DNA of 24,872 bases from a virus: the IMG/VR virus record IMGVR_UViG_3300024348_000230, positions 1 to 24,872 of that record. One strand, written 5' to 3'. The translations under genes and the position numbers were made by a program. Positions within the stretch are counted from its first letter, which is position 1; the number at the start of each line of letters is the position of its first letter. Shown here piece after piece: positions 1 through 5,443 of this stretch. The notes below the pieces were generated by a model. That model was not told the DNA's origin. It did no database searches and saw nothing but the letters and a program-made list of their open reading frames with translations.

Positions 1-99
1 AACATTTTGAATTGAAATATGATTTGGGCCATCTACTGCATCATCAATTGTAAGTTCCTGTGGAACTGATGACAAGGTTAAAAGTTTTGTTCTTAGCAT
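1..99 (-). CDS. Small phage protein, N-terminal part only (cut by window edge)
   Basis: Only the first 33 codons lie in the window. They start at an ATG read from position 99 and run open to position 1. The visible peptide begins MLRTKLLTLSSVPQEL and continues with an acidic turn (IDDAVDGPNHISIQNV). It is polar and lacks a signal peptide or membrane segment. It resembles the small beta-rich structural proteins often found among phage tail or head genes, but I do not recognise the family. There is no Shine-Dalgarno sequence. Instead a perfect TATAAT lies six bases upstream of the ATG, so the transcript probably starts at the start codon (see the promoter entry). It is the last gene in the leftward group that follows the lysozyme-like gene. 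Confidence 0.6.
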   Translation of the reverse strand, partial: MLRTKLLTLSSVPQELTIDDAVDGPNHISIQNV

Positions 100-105
100 A
101 TATAT

Positions 106-114
106 ATTATATCA
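106..114 (-). promoter_or_regulatory. Extended -10 promoter for a leaderless transcript
   Basis: Read on the minus strand the sequence is TGATATAAT, followed by six bases and the ATG of the gene ending at position 99. TGnTATAAT is a perfect extended -10 element. Its distance to the ATG puts the predicted transcription start on or next to the A of the start codon. No Shine-Dalgarno sequence is present. The element overlaps the stop codon of the upstream gene. The same layout occurs at 12927-12944. No convincing -35 box is visible. Confidence 0.55.
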
Positions 115-370
115 CTTTCTTCTCTACTGCCGAAGCATTTTCAATTATTGCTTTAACTCTATCTGCTATATCGTGTGGAACATATTTGTCATCTACATTA
201 AGTCTTACCCATGGACCATAAGAATCCATTCTGTCAGAACCTTGATATACCTGACCAGTTTCTTGATCAACTAAAATCCACTTAGGCGGAACAAGAGTTC
301 TCACAAGAAGATTGATTGGCTCTTTGAGCTCTTTGACTTCTCCGCCGTTAACTAGATTCCTGCTTACCAT
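107..370 (-). CDS. Small hypothetical phage protein (87 aa)
   Basis: An 87-residue soluble protein on the leftward strand. Its centre, PPKWILVDQETGQVYQGS, has the look of a small beta-sheet phage protein: a tryptophan-containing strand, a DQETGxVY turn, then a second strand ending in WVRLN. The C-terminal third (about residues 65-85) is probably helical. I do not recognise a family. The ATG at 370 has a weak AGAG-type ribosome site upstream and lies inside the last codons of the preceding gene, overlapping it by 23 bases, so the two are probably translationally coupled. The partial gene downstream begins only seven bases after the stop. Confidence 0.6.
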   Translation of the reverse strand: MVSRNLVNGGEVKELKEPINLLVRTLVPPKWILVDQETGQVYQGSDRMDSYGPWVRLNVDDKYVPHDIADRVKAIIENASAVEKKVI

Positions 371-557
371 AATATTTCTCTACATACTTTTCTACTTTTT
401 CGTACATCTCTAAACCCATATAATTTTTATAAGAACACTCTAAGCAATATAGGTAAAGCTGATCTTCGTGTGTTAAATTTGGAAACAATTCTGCTTTGTC
501 TATTGGGCAAGTAAGCGGGGGAACTTTTTGCTCCCCCGCCAACTTCTGATAAGCCAC
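348..557 (-). CDS. Small putative zinc-ribbon protein (69 aa)
   Basis: A 69-residue protein with CPID at residues 17-20 and CLEC at 38-41. Two metal-ligand knuckles about 20 residues apart is the layout of a small zinc ribbon, but the second ligand of the first knuckle is Asp rather than Cys. Zinc binding is therefore plausible, not certain. A basic, tyrosine-rich tail (MYEKVEKYVEKYYGK) follows. The start is GTG at 557, because no ATG is available in frame before an upstream stop, and no clear Shine-Dalgarno sequence is visible. It lies between the lysozyme-like gene and an unknown gene that overlaps its 3' end. A role as a small nucleic-acid-binding regulator is possible but unproven. Confidence 0.55.
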   Translation of the reverse strand: MAYQKLAGEQKVPPLTCPIDKAELFPNLTHEDQLYLYCLECSYKNYMGLEMYEKVEKYVEKYYGKQESS

Positions 558-584
558 TATTAATTGTGTTTTAATTTACTGTCC

Positions 585-1142
585 CTACTTATTTTTCATT
601 GTTAAACACTCATCAGGGAATCCAGTTATGAATTCCTTGTATCTTACAGTTCCGTAACTTGGCCAAGAACTCCAGTCCTTGCCCGCCTTACTCATTCTAT
701 AAACGACTTCTGCGTTTAAAATGGGGTCATATAGATTTGAATTGGAAGTGAGACCGTATTTGTCTCTTCTTACATCTCCTAAACCATCAATCATATTTAC
801 TTGAAAGATGCCATAAGAGTTGTCCCCTGTTTTTCTATTGCCGTTGTGAGCAAGCGGTCTTCCGTTGGACTCTGTCTTTGACACAGCCCACGCCTTTTTT
901 AGAAACTGACCATTAAAGCCAGCAATGCTCAAAACTTCAACTAACTCGCAGTCACTTAAATCAGTTGCTACTGAATAAGCTTCTACTTTTTTCTGCATTT
1001 CTTGAGCAGCAACTTGCTCCTCAATCATTGCAGCATATGCAGGTCCATTTGTAGTTGCTACAAAATATATAGCTACCGTAAACATTACGAATATGGTAGA
1101 ATTACTAAGTAAGTCATACAAACGCTTCATATTTTTCTCCAT
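585..1142 (-). CDS. Membrane-anchored lysozyme/transglycosylase-like cell-wall hydrolase
   Basis: A 185-residue protein with a hydrophobic segment at about residues 15-38 (IFVMFTVAIYFVATTNGPAYAA). It ends in an AYA-A-like signal peptidase site, so it may be exported by signal peptide or held as a signal anchor. The domain at about residues 64-178 looks like a goose-type or SLT lysozyme fold. E91 in AVSKTESNGRP is the likely catalytic acid, followed by NSYGIFQVNM (108-117) and YDPILNAEVVYRM (138-150), matching the GxxQ and DP.xNi helix motifs of that family. Expected activity is cleavage of peptidoglycan glycan strands. The start is supported by AGGAGG (1152-1157) nine bases upstream. It faces the rightward genes and has its own promoter. 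It could be the endolysin or a virion-associated hydrolase. Confidence 0.75.
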   Translation of the reverse strand: MEKNMKRLYDLLSNSTIFVMFTVAIYFVATTNGPAYAAMIEEQVAAQEMQKKVEAYSVATDLSDCELVEVLSIAGFNGQFLKKAWAVSKTESNGRPLAHNGNRKTGDNSYGIFQVNMIDGLGDVRRDKYGLTSNSNLYDPILNAEVVYRMSKAGKDWSSWPSYGTVRYKEFITGFPDECLTMKNK

Positions 1143-1174
1143 AGGTTATTACCTCCTAAGAGACAGTAACTCTA

Positions 1175-1204
1175 ATAGTACTAAAGAAAGTATGGGCTTG
1201 TCAA
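1175..1204 (-). promoter_or_regulatory. Sigma-70-type promoter for the leftward lysozyme gene group
   Basis: On the minus strand a perfect TTGACA (1199-1204) is followed by an 18-base spacer and TACTAT (1175-1180, four of six matches to TATAAT). The predicted start near 1168 leaves a leader of about 25 bases containing the AGGAGG ribosome site of the lysozyme-like gene. It sits in the 84-base divergent gap before the glycosyltransferase gene. I found no equally good promoter for the rightward gene in this gap. Confidence 0.5.
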
Positions 1205-1226
1205 GCTAGTCAACCAGAAAGATAAC

Positions 1227-2225
1227 ATGGACATTTCATATTACACGGTAAGAGCGGGATTAAATCCTGCTGTTGGATTTGGCTACGCAGGTCAAAACAT
1301 AGTTAGATCATTACAAAAATTAGGACATAATGTAAGTTTTGCAAACCCTAAAGCTGAAGTACAAATAAACTTTACACAACCAGATAATTTTAAATTTCAT
1401 AGAGGACAATATCAAATAGGATATACTCCATGGGAATCAACATCAATGGATCCAGCATGGGCTACTAAGTTTAATTTATGTGATGAAGTTTGGGCAACAT
1501 CTGAATGGACTGCAGATGTGTTTAAGAAAAACGGTGTAACAAAAGATATCAAGGTTTACAGACATGGTATTGAAAGTTTATGGAAACCAAAGAAAAGAAC
1601 TTTAAAAGATGATGGAGTTTTTAGATTTCTTCATATTGGAGAACCAGCTCCAAGAAAAGATGGACAACTTGTTGTTGAAACTTTTATTAAATTGTTTGGC
1701 AATAACCCAAAATATCACTTAACAATCAAAGCGCATCTATTTAATACTATTAGAATATATAATAATAAGAATATATTATCTTTACCTAATATATATAATA
1801 ATATATCTATTATAACAGAAGAATATGATACTAGTCAACTACTATTTTTATATCATTCTCACCACGCACTTGTTTATCCTTCCTGGGGAGAAGGTTTTGG
1901 ATTTATTCCTTTGCAAGGTTTAGCAACTGGTATGCCAGTAATTTCAACTTATGACTGGGCGGACTACAAAGAATTTCTTGGACCTCTAAAGCTAAAGTCA
2001 ACATTGACATCTGACACTTTGCCTAAATCTATTGGACATGAATACATTGGGCAAATGTTTAGACCAGATAAAAAACACCTTGAAGAACTCATGTTAGATG
2101 TAGTTATGAATTATAAAGCTTATTCTGGCTACTATTTTGCTCAATCAGAAAAAGTTCATCAAAAGTATAACTGGGATCAGTTGACTAAGAATGCTTTTGA
2201 AGATTTATCCAAAAAATTTTCTTAG
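1227..2225 (+). CDS. GT4-like (GT-B fold) glycosyltransferase
   Basis: A 332-residue protein with the two-lobed layout of a GT-B glycosyltransferase. The N-terminal lobe begins with a glycine-rich acceptor loop (NPAVGFGYAGQNIVRSL, 13-29). The C-terminal lobe opens with FRFLHIGEPAPRKDGQLV (132-149), equivalent to the 'GR..xKG' nucleotide-sugar loop, and carries SWGEGFGFIPLQGLATGMPV (219-238), equivalent to the EX7E motif. The second glutamate of EX7E is Gln230 here. It should transfer a sugar from an activated donor, but the acceptor is unknown: virion protein, modified DNA base or host surface glycan are all possible. Codons about 172-200 are unusually AT-rich and ATA/AAT-heavy compared with the rest of the gene. 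The ATG at 1227 has only a weak AGAAAG site. Confidence 0.8.
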   Translation: MDISYYTVRAGLNPAVGFGYAGQNIVRSLQKLGHNVSFANPKAEVQINFTQPDNFKFHRGQYQIGYTPWESTSMDPAWATKFNLCDEVWATSEWTADVFKKNGVTKDIKVYRHGIESLWKPKKRTLKDDGVFRFLHIGEPAPRKDGQLVVETFIKLFGNNPKYHLTIKAHLFNTIRIYNNKNILSLPNIYNNISIITEEYDTSQLLFLYHSHHALVYPSWGEGFGFIPLQGLATGMPVISTYDWADYKEFLGPLKLKSTLTSDTLPKSIGHEYIGQMFRPDKKHLEELMLDVVMNYKAYSGYYFAQSEKVHQKYNWDQLTKNAFEDLSKKFS

Positions 2226-2228
2226 CTC

Positions 2229-2257
2229 TTGCCCTCTGAAAAAAGTTTAGGTATACT
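2229..2257 (+). promoter_or_regulatory. Promoter upstream of the ribonucleotide reductase gene
   Basis: TTGCCC (2229-2234) and TATACT (2252-2257) are separated by exactly 17 bases and match the consensus at four and five of six positions. A start near 2264 would give a leader of about 50 bases containing GGAGGAG ahead of the ATG at 2314. The core GGTATACT recurs upstream of the collagen-like gene at 14879. The leader is too short to hold a cobalamin riboswitch. Confidence 0.5.
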
Positions 2258-2313
2258 TGTAGTTACCCAAAAATTAATTAGCTGTAAAAACGGCGGAGGA
2301 GAGTATTTTATAA

Positions 2314-4245
2314 ATGTCAAGAATTATCGAAAACCCATATGAGAATTTTATTGCACTATCAAGATATGCAAGATGGTTGCAAGAAGATAACCGTCGTGAG
2401 ACATGGGGTGAAACAGTAGATAGATACTTTGACTTTATGCTTTCCCACCTTAAATCAATGGACTATGTTCCAGATTCTAAAACAGTAGAAGAGCTAAAGC
2501 AGGCTGTCTATGACAGAAGTGTCATGCCTTCTATGCGTTCAGTAATGACTGCAGGACCAGCTCTCGACAGAGACCATGTAGCAGGATACAACTGTTCATT
2601 TGTTCCAGTAGACAATCCAAGATCATTCGATGAAACTATGTATATCTTGATGTGTGGAACTGGTGTTGGCTTCTCGGTTGAATATAAATATGTCAACAAA
2701 CTTCCTGCCGTCCCAGAAACTTTTGAAAAGTCTACAACCGTTATTACAGTAGAGGATTCAAAACAAGGTTGGGCAAAGGCTTACCGTGAACTTCTTGCAC
2801 TTCTTTGGTCTGGTCAAGTTCCAGCAATTGATGTAAGTAAATTGCGTCCTGCAGGTGCACGTCTTAAGACAATGGGTGGCCGTTCATCTGGCCCACAACC
2901 ACTTATTAACCTTTTTGATTTTACAATTGCAAAGTTTAAATCAGCAGCTGGTCGTCAACTAAAGCCTATTGAAGCACATGATTTAATGTGTAAAATTGGA
3001 GAGATTGTTGTTGTCGGAGGAGTTCGTAGATCTGCAATGATTTCACTTTCAAACATTAACGACATTGAAATGGCTCAAGCAAAATCAGGAAACTGGTGGG
3101 AGAATAATTCGCAACGTGCATTATCAAACAACTCTGTTGCTTATTCTCGTAAACCAGAAATGGAACAATTTATAGCAGAATGGAAATCTCTTTATGATTC
3201 AAAATCGGGTGAACGTGGCATTTATAATGTGGCGGCGGCGCAAAAGCAAGCAGCTAAGTATGGTCGCAGAGATCCTGAAGTCCACTACGGAACAAATCCT
3301 TGCTCAGAAATTATTCTACGTCCTTATCAGTTTTGTAATCTTTCAGAAGTCGTATTACGTGAAAAGGATACACCTACAACTGTTGCAGAAAAAGTACGCC
3401 TTGCAACAATTCTTGGAACTTGGCAGTCAACGCTAACAGATTTTAAGTATTTGCGTAAGATTTGGAAAGACAACACTGAAGAAGAAAGACTTCTTGGAGT
3501 TTCACTTACAGGACAGTTTGGAAACAAATTTTTCTCTGGAAAAGAAAATCTAAAGAAGCTTGAAGACACTTTGGTATCTCTTCGTGAGTATGCAAGAGAA
3601 ATTAATAAAGAAGAGGCTGGGAAAATTGGGATTCCTGAGTCTGCAGCTATTACTTGTGTAAAGCCTTCTGGAACAGTATCTCAATTGGTCGGGGTATCTT
3701 CAGGAATGCATGCTTGGCATTCACCACATTATATTCGCACAGTTCGTGGCGATAAGAAAGATCCACTTTCAACATTCTTAAAAGAAGTTGGAATTCCAGT
3801 GGAAGATGATTTTATGAAACCAAATGACACTTATGTGTTTTCGTTTCCAGTAAAAGCACCAGAAGGTGCAATTACAAGAAATGATCTTACAGCAATTGAG
3901 CATTTGAATACTTGGCTTGTATACCAACGTGCTTGGTGTGAACACAAGCCTTCAATTACAGTTTCTGTTAAAGAAGACGAATGGATGGAAGTTGGTGCTT
4001 GGGTATACAAGCACTTTGATGAAGTATCTGGTATCTCATTCCTGCCTCATTCAGACCATTCCTATAAGCAAGCGCCTTATCAGGAAGTTACTGAAGAAGA
4101 GTACAACGATCTTGTTTCAAAGATGCCTCCTTCAATCCGATGGGAAGATTTGTCTTTCTATGAAACAGAAGACGGAACATCTGGAACACAAACACTTGCC
4201 TGTACTTCTGACGGAAACTGCGAAATTGTAGATATTTCCGCTTAG
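2314..4245 (+). CDS. nrdJ: Adenosylcobalamin-dependent (class II) ribonucleotide reductase
   Basis: A 643-residue protein that reduces ribonucleotides to deoxyribonucleotides using a B12-derived radical, supplying precursors for phage DNA synthesis. It matches the monomeric RTPR type known from Lactobacillus leichmannii. Visible landmarks are C94 (GYNCSF) and C341 (FCNLSE) as the substrate-reducing pair, N328/C330/E332 in TNPCSEIILRP as the radical active site, PSGTVSQLVG (451-460) as a phosphate-binding loop, and C630/C636 in ACTSDGNCEI as the C-terminal reshuttling cysteines. All key residues are intact. It is about 100 residues shorter than the 739-residue Lactobacillus enzyme. It needs no oxygen and no small subunit, and I see no nrdI, nrdB or thioredoxin gene beside it. 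It sits behind its own promoter and GGAGGAG ribosome site. Confidence 0.93.
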   Translation: MSRIIENPYENFIALSRYARWLQEDNRRETWGETVDRYFDFMLSHLKSMDYVPDSKTVEELKQAVYDRSVMPSMRSVMTAGPALDRDHVAGYNCSFVPVDNPRSFDETMYILMCGTGVGFSVEYKYVNKLPAVPETFEKSTTVITVEDSKQGWAKAYRELLALLWSGQVPAIDVSKLRPAGARLKTMGGRSSGPQPLINLFDFTIAKFKSAAGRQLKPIEAHDLMCKIGEIVVVGGVRRSAMISLSNINDIEMAQAKSGNWWENNSQRALSNNSVAYSRKPEMEQFIAEWKSLYDSKSGERGIYNVAAAQKQAAKYGRRDPEVHYGTNPCSEIILRPYQFCNLSEVVLREKDTPTTVAEKVRLATILGTWQSTLTDFKYLRKIWKDNTEEERLLGVSLTGQFGNKFFSGKENLKKLEDTLVSLREYAREINKEEAGKIGIPESAAITCVKPSGTVSQLVGVSSGMHAWHSPHYIRTVRGDKKDPLSTFLKEVGIPVEDDFMKPNDTYVFSFPVKAPEGAITRNDLTAIEHLNTWLVYQRAWCEHKPSITVSVKEDEWMEVGAWVYKHFDEVSGISFLPHSDHSYKQAPYQEVTEEEYNDLVSKMPPSIRWEDLSFYETEDGTSGTQTLACTSDGNCEIVDISA

Positions 4246-4254
4246 TGGTAGAAT
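4226..4254 (+). promoter_or_regulatory. Extended -10 promoter for the holin-like gene
   Basis: TGGTAGAAT at 4246-4254 is an extended -10 element (TG, one base, then TAGAAT, five of six matches). TTGTAG (4226-4231) lies 17 bases upstream of the hexamer as a weak -35. The element overlaps the end of the reductase gene. The predicted start at about 4259-4262 falls on the first hairpin of the leader. Confidence 0.5.
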
Positions 4255-4258
4255 ATAT

Positions 4259-4295
4259 ATTGGGGAAACCCAATTCATAGAGACAACTTCTCTAT
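4259..4295 (+). promoter_or_regulatory. Two tandem hairpins in the 5' leader of the holin-like gene
   Basis: Hairpin 1 (4259-4274) has a six-base-pair stem, ATTGGG/CCCAAT, closed by a GAAA tetraloop of the GNRA type. Hairpin 2 (4277-4295) has a seven-base-pair stem, ATAGAGA/TCTCTAT, around the loop CAACT. The AGGAG ribosome site (4297-4301) follows one base later and the ATG is at 4308. No U-run follows either hairpin, so neither looks like a terminator. A 5'-end hairpin stabilising a strongly translated mRNA, or a translational control element, would fit. Confidence 0.55.
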
Positions 4296-4307
4296 CAGGA
4301 GATAAAA

Positions 4308-4562
4308 ATGGCAACAGCAAAAAAAGCAGTTAAGAAGTCAGCAAAGGCAGATCTTAACAATGACGGAAAGGTCACAGAAATGGAAAAAGCACTAGCAGTT
4401 CTAGCAAGCTACGGACGTTCATTCTTCGCAGCAGCACTAGCACTATATATGACAGGCAATACAAATCCGAAGGATTTGGCAATGGCTGGAGTAGCAGCAG
4501 TAGCACCTGTGCTATTGAGAGCATTGAATCCAAACGACAAGTCTTTTGGCGTAACTAAGTAA
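4308..4562 (+). CDS. Small membrane protein, putative holin, with an N-terminal EF-hand loop
   Basis: An 84-residue protein in three parts. The first is a lysine- and alanine-rich cytosolic-type start (residues 1-14). The second is a canonical 12-residue EF-hand calcium loop, DLNNDGKVTEME (15-26), with D/N/D/G/T/E at loop positions 1, 3, 5, 6, 9 and 12. The third is two hydrophobic helices at about 37-49 and 57-72, ending in a polar ALNPNDKSFGVTK tail. Size, charge and two-helix layout fit a phage holin that permeabilises the membrane at lysis. However, the lysozyme-like gene lies 3 kb away on the other strand, so the pairing is inferred. The gene is a single-gene unit: its own promoter, a structured leader with AGGAG, and a terminator immediately after it. 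Confidence 0.6.
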   Translation: MATAKKAVKKSAKADLNNDGKVTEMEKALAVLASYGRSFFAAALALYMTGNTNPKDLAMAGVAAVAPVLLRALNPNDKSFGVTK

Positions 4563-4575
4563 ATACTTTAGGACT

Positions 4576-4609
4576 GTCCCTATGCTAAAATTGGCATAGG
4601 GACTTTTCT
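4576..4609 (+). terminator. Rho-independent terminator after the holin-like gene
   Basis: A perfect ten-base-pair inverted repeat, GTCCCTATGC (4576-4585) and GCATAGGGAC (4594-4603), encloses an eight-base loop and is followed at once by TTTTCT. It lies 13 bases after the stop codon and separates the holin-like unit from the fibre module. It is the clearest terminator in the window. Confidence 0.85.
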
Positions 4610-4638
4610 ATTTAATTTATCAAATAAGGCAGGGTATT

Positions 4639-4983
4639 GTGGCAGCAGTTAAAAATTTTGAAGTAGACCAAGGTGCTACTTTCTCTTTTCAAGTTGAGTA
4701 TTTAGACTCAAACGATAATCCAATATCATTAACAGGCTCAACCGCAAAAATGCAGGTTAGAGATACAAAAGGCGGAAAACAATTAGTAGCAACAATGTCT
4801 ACCCCATCATCAAGTGGAATTAGCATTGCTGGAAATGTTGTAACAGTTACAGTTCCTGCCGCATCAACAAATAAATTAATTTTTCCAAAGTCTGCTTACG
4901 ACCTTGTTGTAACAGATACAAATGGTAATAAAATAAGGTTACTTGAAGGATTTTTAACTCTAAGTAGATCGGTGACAATATAA
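4639..4983 (+). CDS. Small Ig-like/BppU-type virion domain protein
   Basis: A 114-residue, nearly all-beta protein. It begins FEVDQGATFSFQVEYLDSND and continues through STAKMQVRDTKGGKQL, a glycine/serine linker, VVTVTVPAAST and SAYDLVVTDTNGNKIRLLEG. This strand order (QGATF start, LTGxTAKMQVR centre, YDL...RLLEG end) is typical of a small Ig-like domain seen in phage tail and baseplate proteins, resembling the N-terminal domain of the upper baseplate protein BppU. It probably acts as a virion connector or decoration, not an enzyme. The start is GTG at 4639 behind GCAGGG. Its stop overlaps the next ATG by one base. It is the first gene after the terminator, and I see no strong promoter directly before it. 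Confidence 0.6.
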   Translation: MAAVKNFEVDQGATFSFQVEYLDSNDNPISLTGSTAKMQVRDTKGGKQLVATMSTPSSSGISIAGNVVTVTVPAASTNKLIFPKSAYDLVVTDTNGNKIRLLEGFLTLSRSVTI

Positions 4984-5426
4984 TGGCTGAAAAAATAGTA
5001 GTTCGTGAGAATGTAAACAAAGTAGTCGTTGGAGATATTGGTGTACAGGGTCCAAGAGGAAAGGGGATCCTTAATGGAAATGGCGCTCCAGCAGAGTCTC
5101 TTGGAATTAATGGAGATTTTTATTACGACAAAGACACGACAAGATTTTATGGGCCAAAGCCAACAGATCAAACATGGGCAGGAGCCCCAAATTATCTTTT
5201 GAATACAGAAGTTGCCATGATGTATCCATGGGAGCTTTCCCAGGTGACTGGGCCAGTCAATGGAGTATATTCTTTAAGAATAGAACATAATCTTCAGTTC
5301 CACCCAAACGTGACTGTTAAATCTAGTAGTGGTGACGTATTAGAGACGGGAATAGACTATAATAGTATTAACGTGCTTACACTAACAATGGCACAAGCAT
5401 TTTCTGGGACAGCGTATCTGTCCTAA
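4983..5426 (+). CDS. Short fibre protein with a collagen-like neck
   Basis: A 147-residue protein with an N-terminal strand (KIVVRENVNKVVVGDIG), a very short GxxGPRGKG collagen-like stretch (residues 20-28), and a FYYDKDTTRFYGP turn (46-58) of the kind phage fibres use around their trimer axis. The C-terminal beta domain (about 96-147) opens with YSLRIEHNLQFHPNVTV and ends FSGTAYLS. It closely parallels the end of the next gene's product (FTVNHGLNTRDISIQV ... AGAYRVVITG), suggesting a shared fold. It is probably a fibre or fibre-tip component. The start overlaps the preceding stop (TAATG), which couples translation. Confidence 0.65.
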   Translation: MAEKIVVRENVNKVVVGDIGVQGPRGKGILNGNGAPAESLGINGDFYYDKDTTRFYGPKPTDQTWAGAPNYLLNTEVAMMYPWELSQVTGPVNGVYSLRIEHNLQFHPNVTVKSSSGDVLETGIDYNSINVLTLTMAQAFSGTAYLS

Positions 5427-5443
5427 AAGGGGAGTAATATAAT

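Noticed and set aside
2258-2313. Cobalamin riboswitch before the B12-dependent reductase
   Set aside because: The leader from the predicted start is only about 50 bases, with no B12-box-like sequence or multi-stem fold. Known cobalamin riboswitches need roughly 200 bases.
4259-4274. Terminator for the reductase gene
   Set aside because: The hairpin has no following U-run and lies just downstream of a promoter-like -10 element. A leader structure fits better.
4587-4638. Promoter between the terminator and the 4639 gene
   Set aside because: TTGGCA inside the terminator stem has no acceptable -10 at 16-18 bases. Only AT-rich, weak matches are seen, so I leave the promoter of this module undefined.
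5438-5443. Leaderless promoter TATAAT before the fibre at 5444
   Set aside because: The hexamer touches the ATG, so the transcript would start inside the gene, and a good GGGGAG ribosome site is already present.
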